Shown here: in pieces, positions 1 through 7,617 of the stretch
Numbering within the stretch: position 1 is the stretch's first letter
How the letters are laid out: the number at the start of each line of letters is the position of its first letter
Origin: Sphingomonas cannabina
GTDB lineage: Bacteria; Pseudomonadota; Alphaproteobacteria; Sphingomonadales; Sphingomonadaceae
NCBI RefSeq assembly: GCF_021391395.1
Contig: NZ_CP090059.1
Span: 62,001-126,000, forward strand
Direction of reading: 5' to 3'
DNA length: 64,000 bases
Notes under the pieces: model-generated
Told to the model about the DNA's origin: nothing
What the model saw: the letters and a program-made list of their open reading frames with translations, nothing else
Database searches by the model: none
Translations under genes and position numbers: made by a program

Positions 1-1053
1 GGTGACCTCGTCCCAGCCGATCTTGGAGAGGTCCTGCGGCTCGGGCGCGGCCTCGATGACGGGAGTGGGGCGACCCGCGGCCTTCTTGAGCCGCCAGGCA
101 GCGAAGCCGGCGGCGGCGGCGGCGGGTAGGATCACGAAGTGCGGCATCCCCGGGATCACGCCGAGGATGGCGAGGATCGCCGCGACCGGCGTCCAGGTCT
201 TGTGGCTGCTGAACTGGCTGCCGATCTGGCCGGCCAGGTCGTCGGTCGAGGTGACGCGGGTCACGATCGCCGCGGCGGCGATCGACAGCATCAGCGACGG
301 GAGCTGGGCCACCAGCGCGTCGCCGATCGCGAGCAGGACGTAGGTTTGCGCCGCTTCCTTGACGCCGAGCCCGTGGCTCAGCGTGCCGAGGATCAGGCCG
401 CCGACGATGTTGACCGCGAGGATCAGCAGGCCGGCGATGGCGTCGCCCTTCACGAACTTCGACGAACCGTCCATCGCGCCGTAGAAGTCGGCCTCGGTCG
501 CGACCTCGACCCGGCGCGCGCGCGCTTCGTCAGGAGTGATGAGGCCGGCGTTGAGATCGGCGTCGATCGCCATCTGCTTGCCGGGAAGGGCATCCAGGGT
601 GAAGCGCGCGGAGACTTCGGAGACGCGGCCGGCGCCTTTGGTCACCACCATCAGGTTGATGATGATCAGGATCGCGAACACGAACAGGCCGACGACATAA
701 TCGCCGCCGATCAGGAAGGTGCCGAAGGATTCGATGACATGGCCCGCGGCGGCCTCGCCCTCGTGGCCATGGACCAGCACGACGCGGGTCGAGGCGACGT
801 TGAGGCCGAGCCGGAACAGCGTCGCGAACAGGAGGACGGTCGGGAAGGCGGAGAAGTCGAGCGGCTTCTGCGCGTTGAGGGCGACCATCAGCACCGCGAG
901 GCTGATCATGATGTTGGTGACGAAGAACACGTCGAGCAGCGCCGCCGGGATCGGCACCACCATCAGCGCGACCAGCGTCAGCATCGCCATCGGCAGCGCG
1001 AAGCTCTTGGCCATCGGCGCCGCGCGCGCCGGCAGGAACGGAAGCGTCGCCAT
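1..1053 (-). CDS. flhA: Flagellar export apparatus protein FlhA (N-terminal half, cut by window edge)
   Basis: The 351 codons in view are the N-terminal membrane half of FlhA, the largest inner-membrane subunit of the flagellar type III export gate. Several hydrophobic helices are visible, and the FHIPEP-type signature LFRLGLNVASTR lies near residues 80-91. The frame is open to the window edge, so the cytoplasmic C-terminal domain lies outside. The ATG at 1053 is 4 nt past the stop of the transglycosylase gene, so the two are probably co-transcribed from the sigma-54-type promoter at 1939-1954. The family call is firm; only the far end is unknown. Confidence 0.95.
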   Translation of the reverse strand, partial: MATLPFLPARAAPMAKSFALPMAMLTLVALMVVPIPAALLDVFFVTNIMISLAVLMVALNAQKPLDFSAFPTVLLFATLFRLGLNVASTRVVLVHGHEGEAAAGHVIESFGTFLIGGDYVVGLFVFAILIIINLMVVTKGAGRVSEVSARFTLDALPGKQMAIDADLNAGLITPDEARARRVEVATEADFYGAMDGSSKFVKGDAIAGLLILAVNIVGGLILGTLSHGLGVKEAAQTYVLLAIGDALVAQLPSLMLSIAAAAIVTRVTSTDDLAGQIGSQFSSHKTWTPVAAILAILGVIPGMPHFVILPAAAAAGFAAWRLKKAAGRPTPVIEAAPEPQDLSKIGWDEVT

Positions 1054-1056
1054 CGC

Positions 1057-1899
1057 TTAGCCGCCCAGGCTCGCGAGCATCAGATAGGCGAGCCGCGCAT
1101 TCTGAGGATTGGGCCGGAGCAGCGAGCCGGTTGCGGCGGCGGGCTGGGCCGCCTTGAGCCGGTCGAGGGTGCTCGCCAGCCAATCGCGGTCGCCGTTGGC
1201 GGCGCCGGTGCCGAGCACCACCTCGACGTTCGGATCGCCGGCATCGAGCGCATCCGAGGCGAGCCCGGTGCCGCCGCCTGCCGCCGCGCCCTTGTCGAGC
1301 TTGGCCGCGAAACGCTGATAGACCTCGCCGAGCGATCGCGCGCGGCCTTCAGCGGTATAAAAAACGTTGCGGTTCGCGCGGGCAGCCGCCGGGAACAGCG
1401 ACGCCGCGCTGCGGCCGGAATTGGCGTCCATCGCCGACAGGAACTTCTTCGCGCCGCCGATCCCGAGGAAATGAGCCATGTAGAGGTCGGTCCCGGTCGC
1501 CGCGCGGCCGAGGCTCGCCTCCAGCGCATCCTTGTTGTCACTGGCGTGCTCTGCCGCCATCAGCGAGGCGGCGGCGGGATCGTTGCGCAGGTCGAGGATC
1601 GCCCGCCGCGCGGCGGGGTCGCTCACGACGAAGCGGCCGCTGCCGGTCTGCCTGATGCTGTCGGCCGCCCAGCCGAGGCCGTGCTCGGCGCCATGCTGCT
1701 TGACCACGCCGAGCCAGCTCTGCTCGATGAACTGGTAGAGTCCGGTCGCGCTGGAGGTGCCGGCGCGGGCATTCGGGCGCAGGCCGCTTTCGACCTGGGC
1801 CTGGCCCAGCAGATAGTTGAAGTCGATGCCGGTGCGTTCGCTGGCGACGGCGATCGCGTTCTGGACGCCGCCGAGGCGCTGGATCGAGGGTATGCTCAT
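1057..1899 (-). CDS. Flagellum-associated lytic transglycosylase (SLT-fold muramidase)
   Basis: This 280-residue protein carries a transglycosylase SLT-type domain at its N terminus: QAQVESGL with the presumed catalytic Glu37, followed by a GLYQFIEQSWL motif. No clear signal peptide is visible. FlgJ in this window has only the rod-binding part and no muramidase domain, so this enzyme probably cuts peptidoglycan for the rod, as SltF does in Rhodobacter (inference from family and context). The frame is open upstream to 2028, but the start at 1899 is preferred because a sigma-54-type promoter (1939-1954) and a repeat element lie inside that extension. It is followed 3 nt later by flhA. Confidence 0.85.
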   Translation of the reverse strand: MSIPSIQRLGGVQNAIAVASERTGIDFNYLLGQAQVESGLRPNARAGTSSATGLYQFIEQSWLGVVKQHGAEHGLGWAADSIRQTGSGRFVVSDPAARRAILDLRNDPAAASLMAAEHASDNKDALEASLGRAATGTDLYMAHFLGIGGAKKFLSAMDANSGRSAASLFPAAARANRNVFYTAEGRARSLGEVYQRFAAKLDKGAAAGGGTGLASDALDAGDPNVEVVLGTGAANGDRDWLASTLDRLKAAQPAAATGSLLRPNPQNARLAYLMLASLGG

Positions 1900-1938
1900 C
1901 GAGCTCTTGCCTGAAGTCCCATGGTTACCGGGACATTC

Positions 1939-1954
1939 AGCAAGGAGCGTGCCA
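1939..1954 (-). promoter_or_regulatory. Sigma-54-type promoter upstream of the transglycosylase/flhA unit
   Basis: The minus strand reads TGGCACGCTCCTTGCT, matching the -24/-12 consensus TGGCACG-N4-TTGCW at every conserved position. Transcription would start near 1928, giving a leader of about 29 nt to the ATG at 1899. The same element type precedes flgB at 4731. Confidence 0.8.
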
Positions 1955-1985
1955 AGATTTGGAGGTGGCGGAGGCGAAACGGAAT

Positions 1986-2063
1986 CGTGCTCCTGCGAAG
2001 GCAGGAGCCCTGGCCGCAAGCGATGCACCTATGATCTAGAGCTCCTGCCTTCGCAGGAGCACG
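1986..2063. repeat. Double-hairpin palindromic repeat, copy 1
   Basis: Two 23-bp arms (1986-2008 and 2041-2063) are exact reverse complements, separated by 32 nt. Each arm is itself a small hairpin: CTCCTGC, a GAAG loop, GCAGGAG. Three more copies lie near 26020, 38204 and 56270. The layout resembles the paired REP/BIME elements mobilised by RAYT transposases; no RAYT gene is in this window. Confidence 0.85.
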
Positions 2064-2093
2064 GACGAGGGTAGGATAGGCTCTGGAAAAAAC

Positions 2094-2122
2094 AGCCCTT
2101 CGACAAGCTCCGGGCGAACGGG
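2094..2122. repeat. Short CCCTTCGACAAGCTC-type intergenic repeat
   Basis: The stretch AGCCCTTCGACAAGCTC followed by CGGGCGAACGGG forms an imperfect palindrome. From memory, it resembles a short dispersed repeat common between genes in sphingomonad genomes. Only one copy was noticed here. It lies just downstream of flgN and may help end its transcript. Confidence 0.5.
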
Positions 2123-2128
2123 GCGGGG

Positions 2129-2440
2129 TTAGGCGATGGCGGCCCCACCCAGAGGCCGATAGGATTGCGCCGGGGCACCGGCAAGAACTTGCAGGCGGCG
2201 GCGAACGTTTGCCGCCATCAGGTTGACGTAGACGCGGCAGGTCTCGTTGAGCCGGTGCGCCTCGCGCGCGAGCTCCTCGATCTCCGGGGTCGACGGCTCA
2301 CGAGCCGCGGCGACCGCGTCGATGCTTTTGAGCTTGGCGCTGGTCGCCGCCTCGAGCGCGTCGATGTCGTTGGCCTTGAGCGCGGCGATCTCGGCATGGA
2401 GCGCCTCGATCACGCGAACCAGCGCGTCACGACGCGTCAT
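2129..2440 (-). CDS. flgN: FlgN-like flagellar export chaperone
   Basis: This small, helical, charged protein of 103 residues follows flgM directly, as flgN usually does. FlgN binds the hook-filament junction proteins FlgK and FlgL before export; both are encoded nearby. Sequence conservation in this family is weak, so the call rests on size, predicted coiled-coil character and position. ATG 2440 is chosen over ATG 2452 because GGAGG lies 5 nt upstream of it. The gene overlaps the end of flgM by 14 nt, suggesting translational coupling. Confidence 0.7.
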   Translation of the reverse strand: MTRRDALVRVIEALHAEIAALKANDIDALEAATSAKLKSIDAVAAAREPSTPEIEELAREAHRLNETCRVYVNLMAANVRRRLQVLAGAPAQSYRPLGGAAIA

Positions 2441-2738
2441 CGCTGCCTCCATGCGGCGCCCACTGCATCTTCAGCGCCAGCAGCCGGTCGGCGACCGTCG
2501 TGGGCAGCAGCGGGAAATTGCCGTCCTGGATTGCCTTGCGGACCTTGGCGACGCGATCGGCGTCGACCGGCGGCGTCGCCGCGAGGGGCTGCGCCAGCGC
2601 ACGCAAAGTCGAGGGATCGGCGCGCACCGCCACGTCCTGCGTCGCCGGCTGGGCTGCAGACACGGGCGCGCTCGATGCGACCGGTGCGATGCGCCGGTCG
2701 ATCGGTACGCTGGGCTTGGACCCGATCGGATCCACCAT
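2427..2738 (-). CDS. flgM: Anti-sigma-28 factor FlgM
   Basis: This 103-residue protein has a disordered Ala/Pro-rich N-terminal half. Its C-terminal half (KVRKAIQDGNFPLLPTTVADRLLALK) fits the sigma-28-binding region of FlgM. FlgM holds FliA inactive until the hook-basal body is finished and is then exported. Its presence implies a FliA sigma factor elsewhere and fits the sigma-28-like promoter before the second motA. It forms a unit with flgN. No convincing promoter was found in the 67 nt separating it from flgA. Confidence 0.85.
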   Translation of the reverse strand: MVDPIGSKPSVPIDRRIAPVASSAPVSAAQPATQDVAVRADPSTLRALAQPLAATPPVDADRVAKVRKAIQDGNFPLLPTTVADRLLALKMQWAPHGGSDDAS

Positions 2739-2805
2739 GGTCTCCGTCCTCGAATAGTATCTTCAGACGATCAAACGACCGGCCGCCGACAAGTTTAAGC
2801 ATTTT

Positions 2806-3339
2806 TTATTGGGCCCAGCCGGGCAGCGTCGCCCGGCCGGCTTCGACCGCGACCGCCTGCACCGGCGGCTTGGCGGAATCGACCTTGATCGCGACCCTCC
2901 CGCCCGCGGGCGCATCGCCCATCGCGACGCCGTCGCGGGTAATCGAGAAGCCGGGCGCGCCGACCTCCAGCGTCACCGCGTCGCCGCGGCGGATCACCGG
3001 CTCGGCCTTGGGCGCAGGTGCGATCGGCGCGGCGGCGGCGACCACCGGCCGCGGACGCGGCGGCGTCATCACCGGCACGTAGATGCGCCACGCCGGTGCG
3101 TCGCAGGTGACGACCACCGAGTCCTGGTAACTGCCGCGCCAGTCGAGCTTGGGCAGCGGACAGGCGGCGAGCTTGAGGCGCTTGTCGACGGCGGCACGGG
3201 CGCCGCCTTCCTCGCCGACGGCGTGGCCGGTGAAGGCGGCGACGGCGACGTCGATCGCCGTGGTATCCTGGAAGCGGATCGTCTGCGCAACCGCAGGCAG
3301 CGGCGCGAGGAGGATGGCGAAAAGCAGCGGACGGATCAT
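2806..3339 (-). CDS. flgA: P-ring assembly chaperone FlgA
   Basis: This 177-residue protein has an N-terminal signal peptide (MIRPLLFAILLAPLPAVAQ) and a C-terminal SAF-like domain (VIRRGDAVTLEVGAPGFSITRDGVAMGDAPAGGRV), the pattern of FlgA. FlgA works in the periplasm, where it helps FlgI assemble the P ring. The start ATG overlaps the stop of the upstream motB-like gene (3336-3339), so it is translated as the third gene of the motA-like/motB-like/flgA unit. Confidence 0.9.
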   Translation of the reverse strand: MIRPLLFAILLAPLPAVAQTIRFQDTTAIDVAVAAFTGHAVGEEGGARAAVDKRLKLAACPLPKLDWRGSYQDSVVVTCDAPAWRIYVPVMTPPRPRPVVAAAAPIAPAPKAEPVIRRGDAVTLEVGAPGFSITRDGVAMGDAPAGGRVAIKVDSAKPPVQAVAVEAGRATLPGWAQ

Positions 3340-3842
3340 TGCGGGTCTCCTGCGAAACCGATCTGGAGCTGGACGGCGCGGCCGGCGCCGGGGCGGGTCT
3401 CGATGGCGATGCGGTCGGCCGGCACTGCGCGGGCGAGCAGCGCGGCGGCGGCGCGAGCACGGTCGGCGGCGAGAATCGCGGCGCTGCCGGTTGCGCGGTC
3501 GACGTCGCCAGGGGTGCCGTCGGTACCGCCGATCACCCGCAGCGTAGTGCGCGGGTCGCGCGCGGCCTCGCGCGCCCAGGCGATCGCGTCATTGGAAGGC
3601 AATGCTGCCGAGCCGGGCGCGAACCCGGCGATCACGCTGGCATCGACCGGCATCGGCGCGACGCGCTCGGCATCGAAGCCTTGGCGCAGCCCCTCGGCGA
3701 TGGCGCGGCCATCGAGCGCGCGATTCGCCTGGAGGAAAACGAAGAAGCCGACCAGCAGCAGCATGAGATCGGCGAGCGTGATCAGCCACAGCGGCCGGCG
3801 CGCGCCTTCCTCGAACGGATCGTCGATGGTGAGGTCGCTCAT
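3336..3842 (-). CDS. Small MotB-like stator protein (OmpA-type C terminus)
   Basis: This 168-residue protein has one transmembrane helix at residues 18-38 carrying Asp25 (LITLADLMLLLVGFFVFL), in the place of the proton-binding Asp of MotB. A C-terminal OmpA-like region contains GTDGTPGD and DRARAAAALLARA. It is much shorter than the second MotB in the window (301 residues), with almost no linker between helix and OmpA region. Its partner motA-like gene overlaps it by 4 nt. It could be an alternative flagellar stator or a related ExbD/TolR-type unit; the position inside the flagellar locus favours the first. Confidence 0.75.
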   Translation of the reverse strand: MSDLTIDDPFEEGARRPLWLITLADLMLLLVGFFVFLQANRALDGRAIAEGLRQGFDAERVAPMPVDASVIAGFAPGSAALPSNDAIAWAREAARDPRTTLRVIGGTDGTPGDVDRATGSAAILAADRARAAAALLARAVPADRIAIETRPGAGRAVQLQIGFAGDPQ

Positions 3843-4498
3843 GCCGCATCCCTCCTGACGCGCGGGCGCTCGCGCTCGGCGAGCGCGGCGAGGGGTTGCA
3901 CCAGGCGTGCGCGCTCGATCAGCTCGGCGCGGGCGAGACGCTTGAGGCGCGCCGCGATCGGCATGGCGATCAGGTTGGCTGCGAGCGCGCCGTAGAGCGT
4001 CGCCAGCACCGCCACCGCCATCGATCCGCCGATGGTGGCGGGATCGGTCATGCCGGCGAACATCCTGACCAGTCCGATCAGCGTGCCGACCATGCCCATC
4101 GCCGGGAAGATCTCGGCCGCCGCCGACCATAGGTCGATCGCGGCGCGATGCCGCTCGGCACGCGCGACGCGGCGCTGGTCGAGCAATGCCGAGATCTCCT
4201 CGCCGCCCGCACCATCGACGATGCGGCCGACGGCTGCGGCAATGTCCGGATCGGCGATGACGGTACGGTCGAGCCGGACCACGCCGTGCCGTGCCGAGAT
4301 GCGAGACAGGGCGTCGATCTGCGTCAGCAGCGCGTCCGCCTGAAAGGGCTTGCGCCACAGCACGCCGAGCGCGGCGAACCCACGGAACAGGTCGCGACCG
4401 GGGGTGCGCAGCACGAGGGCGAGCAGCGTGCCGCCGCCGACGATCGCCAACGCGGCGGGATCGGCAAAGCTACCGAGGGAGGGAAGTGAATGCAGCAT
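3839..4498 (-). CDS. Small MotA/TolQ/ExbB-family proton channel protein
   Basis: This 219-residue membrane protein shows the MotA/ExbB core (IFPAMGMVGTLIGLVRMFAGM, then a further helix ALAANLIAMPIAARLKRLARAEL). It would pair with the MotB-like protein encoded next. ATG 4498 has GAGGG 5 nt upstream; ATG 4501 is also possible. The sigma-54-type promoter at 4515-4530 would start transcription only a few nucleotides before these codons, so the message may be nearly leaderless or another promoter may exist. It is shorter than the second MotA (287 residues). Confidence 0.8.
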   Translation of the reverse strand: MLHSLPSLGSFADPAALAIVGGGTLLALVLRTPGRDLFRGFAALGVLWRKPFQADALLTQIDALSRISARHGVVRLDRTVIADPDIAAAVGRIVDGAGGEEISALLDQRRVARAERHRAAIDLWSAAAEIFPAMGMVGTLIGLVRMFAGMTDPATIGGSMAVAVLATLYGALAANLIAMPIAARLKRLARAELIERARLVQPLAALAERERPRVRRDAA

Positions 4499-4514
4499 CA
4501 TCACCCTCACGCGT

Positions 4515-4530
4515 TGCAAGGGTGGGGCCA
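4515..4530 (-). promoter_or_regulatory. Sigma-54-type promoter upstream of the motA-like gene
   Basis: The minus strand reads TGGCCCCACCCTTGCA. It keeps GG and GC with exact -24/-12 spacing and the TTGC box, but has CCC in place of ACG. The predicted start near 4504 is very close to the ATG, which lowers confidence. It is divergent from the flgB promoter. Confidence 0.5.
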
Positions 4531-4546
4531 ATTTCGCCCCCTCGCT

Positions 4547-4630
4547 CGTCATGCCGGACTTGATCCGGGATCCAGGGTCACGAGCGGCGTTGCCTGCGAC
4601 TCTGGATCCCGGGTCAAGCCCGGCATGACG
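4547..4630. repeat. GTCATGCCGGACTTGATCC-type palindromic repeat
   Basis: An 84-bp inverted repeat: arm 4547-4575 (CGTCATGCCGGACTTGATCC and on) pairs imperfectly with arm 4602-4630, which ends GGGTCAAGCCCGGCATGACG. This repeat type is widespread between genes in alphaproteobacteria. Here it sits between the motA-like promoter and the paired enhancer-like sites. Confidence 0.85.
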
Positions 4631-4651
4631 ATGAATAGGGCGACGCGCATC

Positions 4652-4687
4652 CGGCAATCGCTTGCCGCCACCGGCAAGACCTTGCCG
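4652..4687. promoter_or_regulatory. Tandem enhancer-like sites, two copies of CGGCAA-N4-TTGCCG
   Basis: Two perfect inverted repeats with identical arms and spacers: CGGCAA/TCGC/TTGCCG at 4652-4667 and CGGCAA/GACC/TTGCCG at 4672-4687. Their centres are exactly 20 bp apart, about two helical turns, on one face of the DNA. They lie about 77 and 97 bp upstream of the predicted flgB start and about 155 and 175 bp upstream of the motA-like start. This is the layout expected for a sigma-54 activator of the FlbD/FleQ class (inference). Confidence 0.75.
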
Positions 4688-4730
4688 CTTCCCTTGGCCG
4701 ACAACAACAAATCCGGCGCCCTCATCAATT

Positions 4731-4746
4731 TGGCACGCCCATTGCA
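4731..4746 (+). promoter_or_regulatory. Sigma-54-type promoter of the flgB-flgL operon
   Basis: The sequence TGGCACGCCCATTGCA matches the -24/-12 consensus at all conserved bases. The predicted start near 4757 leaves about 25 nt before the flgB ATG, with GGGAGA as ribosome-binding site. It most likely serves the whole rod-hook operon down to flgL, since the later gaps are short. Confidence 0.85.
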
Positions 4747-4781
4747 AAGCTGCCCTCGAACCAGTGCGGGAGACCGACGAG

Positions 4782-5129
4782 ATGAGCAACGACAGCCTGT
4801 TCGGCGTCCATGGCGCGGCGCTCGAAGTGCGCTCGCAGCGCATGGGCGTGCTCGCGTCGAACATCGCGAACGCCTCGACCCCCGGCTACCAGGCCAAGGA
4901 CATCGACTTCGCCGAGGCGCTGCGCTCGGCGGAGAGCGGGCATGTCGACACGGGCATCGCCGCGGCGACCAAGTACCGCACCCCGCTGCAGATGAGCATG
5001 GACGGCAACACCGTCGAGCTCGCCACCGAGCAGACCGCCTTCGCCGAGAACGCGATCGCCTATCAGACGACGCTGTCGTTTCTCAACGGCCGCATCGGCC
5101 AGATCACCCGCGCGCTGAAGGGCGAATGA
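4782..5129 (+). CDS. flgB: Flagellar proximal rod protein FlgB
   Basis: This 115-residue protein has the N-terminal axial-protein motif (RMGVLASNIANASTPGYQAKDIDF) and a helical C terminus, the usual FlgB size and form. FlgB forms part of the proximal rod across the periplasm. ATG 4782 is chosen because it follows the sigma-54-type promoter and GGGAGA and starts the conserved domain; the frame is open further upstream without homology. It is first in the rod-hook operon and overlaps flgC by 4 nt. Confidence 0.95.
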   Translation: MSNDSLFGVHGAALEVRSQRMGVLASNIANASTPGYQAKDIDFAEALRSAESGHVDTGIAAATKYRTPLQMSMDGNTVELATEQTAFAENAIAYQTTLSFLNGRIGQITRALKGE

Positions 5130-5542
5130 CGATGGCCGACAATCCGATGTCCATCTTCCAGGTCGCCGGCCGCGCGATGAGCGCGCAGCTGGTGCGGATG
5201 AACACCACGGCGTCCAACCTCGCCAACGCCGGCGGCGTCGCCTCGACGCCGGATGCGGCCTATCGGACGATGAAGCCGGTGTTCCGCACCCAGTTCGACC
5301 AGGCGAGCGGCATGGCGACGGTCAACGTCGAGCAGGTCGTCACCGCCGGCGAGGCGCCGACCAAGCGCTACGACCCCGGCAATCCGATGGCCGACCGGGA
5401 CGGCAACGTCTGGGAGAACGCCGTCGATGAGACGCGCGAGCTGGTCGACATGCTCGAGGCTGCGCGCACCTACCAGAACAATGTCGAGGTCATGCAGACC
5501 GCCAAGTCGCTGATCGTCGATACCCTCAAGCTGGGACGCTGA
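5126..5542 (+). CDS. flgC: Flagellar proximal rod protein FlgC
   Basis: This 138-residue protein contains the axial motif MNTTASNLANAGGVASTP near the N terminus and the C-terminal ENAVDETRELVDMLEAARTYQNNVEVMQTAKSL helix typical of FlgC. ATG 5126 overlaps the flgB stop (ATGA); ATG 5132, two codons on, is an alternative. FlgC packs with FlgB and FlgF in the proximal rod. Confidence 0.95.
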   Translation: MTMADNPMSIFQVAGRAMSAQLVRMNTTASNLANAGGVASTPDAAYRTMKPVFRTQFDQASGMATVNVEQVVTAGEAPTKRYDPGNPMADRDGNVWENAVDETRELVDMLEAARTYQNNVEVMQTAKSLIVDTLKLGR

Positions 5543-5544
5543 CC

Positions 5545-6231
5545 ATGGCCTCTTCCTTCGATTCCACGCTCGACGCGCTCGGCATACCGCGCACCAACTC
5601 GGGCACGCCGGTCCAGCCCGCCTCGTCGGCGAACACGACGCTCGGCCAGGCCGATTTCCTGAAGCTGATGACCGCGCAGATGCAGAACCAGGACCCGTTC
5701 AACCCGGTCGACAACACCCAGATGGTCGCGCAGATGGCGCAATTCTCCAGCCTGGCCGGCATCACCGAGATGTCGACCACGCTGAAGTCGATCGCCGACA
5801 AGCTCAATGCGACCTCCGCCAGCGACGCGATGGCCTATGTCGGCAAGACGGTGCTGACCGAAGGATCGGTCGCTTATCCGCGGACCGCGGGTGGCTTCGC
5901 CGGCCAGGTCGAGCTCGACGGCGACACGACCGGCGTCATCGTCACCATCGCCGACAAGGACGGCAAGGTCCTGAAGTCCGTCGACCTCGGCGCCCAGAAG
6001 AAGGGCACCGTCGACTTCGACTGGGACGGCAGCACCGACACCGGCGGCGAAGCCGGCGACGGCCCGTTCACCATCACCGCCACCGCCCGCAACGGCACCA
6101 CCAAGGTCGACAGCCGCACCCTGGTGTGGGCGCCCGTCGCCTCGGTCTCGATCCCGTCGACCGGCGAGCCGGTGCTGTCGGTGGCCGGCATCGGCCAGGT
6201 CCCAGTCTCTGCCGTCCGCCAGGTCGGCTGA
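5545..6231 (+). CDS. flgD: Hook assembly scaffold FlgD
   Basis: This 228-residue protein has the FlgD N-terminal signature (DFLKLMTAQMQNQDPFNPVDNTQMVAQMAQFSSLAGI) followed by FlgD Ig-like/Tudor-like domains. FlgD caps the growing hook and is lost when the hook is complete. It starts 2 nt after the flgC stop. Confidence 0.95.
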   Translation: MASSFDSTLDALGIPRTNSGTPVQPASSANTTLGQADFLKLMTAQMQNQDPFNPVDNTQMVAQMAQFSSLAGITEMSTTLKSIADKLNATSASDAMAYVGKTVLTEGSVAYPRTAGGFAGQVELDGDTTGVIVTIADKDGKVLKSVDLGAQKKGTVDFDWDGSTDTGGEAGDGPFTITATARNGTTKVDSRTLVWAPVASVSIPSTGEPVLSVAGIGQVPVSAVRQVG

Positions 6232-6260
6232 ACCCAAGAACCTTCAAGGGAGCAAGTTCC

Positions 6261-7589
6261 ATGTCCTTCTACACGTCGCTCAGCGGGCTCAAGGGTTCGC
6301 AGACCGAGATGTCGACCATCTCGCACAACCTCGCCAACGTCTCGACCAACGGCTTCAAGAAGAGCCGCACCGAGTTTGCCGACGTCATCGCGTCGAGCGT
6401 GTCGGTGAACCCGAACCAGATGGTCGGCTCTGGTTCGGTGGTGAAGGCGATCCGCCAGGAATTCAGCCAGGGCGGACTCGTCCAGTCTGAATCCTCGCTC
6501 GACCTCGCGGTCTCGGGCGACGGCTTCTTCGTGGTCAAGCCCGACCTCGAGGGCAGCAAGGTCAACTACACCCGCAACGGCGGCTTCATGGTCGATCCCG
6601 ACCGCTACGTCGTCGATGCGAACGGCGGACATCTCCAGGTCTATCCGGTCGACGGCTCGGGCACTGTGGTCGCCACCGGCGCCGGCGCGACGACGAGCCT
6701 GCGGGTCCCCGCCTTCAGCGGTACGCCCAAGGCCACCGGCGCGGTCAGCCAGTCGCTCAACCTGTCGGGCAATGCGTCGGTGCCGTCGTCGAATCCGGTG
6801 TTCACCACCGCCAACCCCTATGCCTTCGACCGCTTCAACCCGGCGACCTACAATAATTCGACCCAGACCACGGTGTACGACACCGACGGCAACGCGATGA
6901 CGATGACCAGCTATTTCGTCCGCGAAACCGCCCCTGCGGTGGTGCCGCCGGCGACGGTCGCGCCTTTGGGGCCGAGCACCTGGAAGGTCTACACCTTCGT
7001 CGGCGACCAGCAGCTCGATGCTGATGCCGGCACCGCGGGCGCCAATCCGATCACGCTGAGCTTCGACGTCAACGGCGCGCTGACCGCGCCGACCGGCGCC
7101 ACCACCTTCGGCGAGTTCACCCCGACCGGGGCGGCCAAGCCGCAGACGATCTCGCTCGACTTCGGCAGCGCCACCACCCAGCTCGCCCAGCCGTTCGACC
7201 TGGTCGCACAGAGCCAGGACGGCGCCGCGGTCGGCAAGCTCGAGGGGCTCAGCGTCGACGAGAACGGCATGGTCCGCGCCACCTTCTCGAACGGCGACAG
7301 CCAGGCACTCGGCATGGTCGCGCTGGCCAATTTCTCCAATCCTTCGGGCCTGCGCCAGCTCGGTAACAGCTATTGGTCGCCGACCGGCCTGTCGGGCGAT
7401 CCGCGCATGGGCCAGCCCGGCGCGGACGGCTTCGGCGCGCTGATGTCGGGCGCGATCGAGCGCTCGAACGTCGACATCACTGAGGAGCTGGTCAACCTGA
7501 TCGCGGCCCAGCGCAATTTCCAGGCGAATGCGAAGGCGCTCGATGCGTCGAGCCAGATCTCGCAGTCGATCTTCAACATCCGTTCGTAA
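6261..7589 (+). CDS. flgE: Flagellar hook protein FlgE
   Basis: This 442-residue protein starts MSFYTSLSGLKGSQTEMSTISHNLANVSTNGF, the flagellar basal-body rod signature, has a long variable middle region, and ends with the C-terminal axial motif (ERSNVDITEELVNLIAAQRNFQANAKAL). It polymerises into the hook. ATG 6261 follows AAGGGAGC and begins the conserved motif; in-frame upstream codons lack homology. Confidence 0.95.
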   Translation: MSFYTSLSGLKGSQTEMSTISHNLANVSTNGFKKSRTEFADVIASSVSVNPNQMVGSGSVVKAIRQEFSQGGLVQSESSLDLAVSGDGFFVVKPDLEGSKVNYTRNGGFMVDPDRYVVDANGGHLQVYPVDGSGTVVATGAGATTSLRVPAFSGTPKATGAVSQSLNLSGNASVPSSNPVFTTANPYAFDRFNPATYNNSTQTTVYDTDGNAMTMTSYFVRETAPAVVPPATVAPLGPSTWKVYTFVGDQQLDADAGTAGANPITLSFDVNGALTAPTGATTFGEFTPTGAAKPQTISLDFGSATTQLAQPFDLVAQSQDGAAVGKLEGLSVDENGMVRATFSNGDSQALGMVALANFSNPSGLRQLGNSYWSPTGLSGDPRMGQPGADGFGALMSGAIERSNVDITEELVNLIAAQRNFQANAKALDASSQISQSIFNIRS

Positions 7590-7617
7590 CGGCGCGAACC
7601 CCCAGGGAGGCTGAACG

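Noticed and set aside
1900-2028. N-terminal extension of the transglycosylase
   Set aside because: The extension contains a repeat element and a sigma-54-type promoter and shows Pro-rich sequence without homology.
2739-2805. Sigma-28 promoter before flgM
   Set aside because: TTAAACTTG is present on the minus strand, but the GCCGGTCG that could serve as -10 is about five bases too close.
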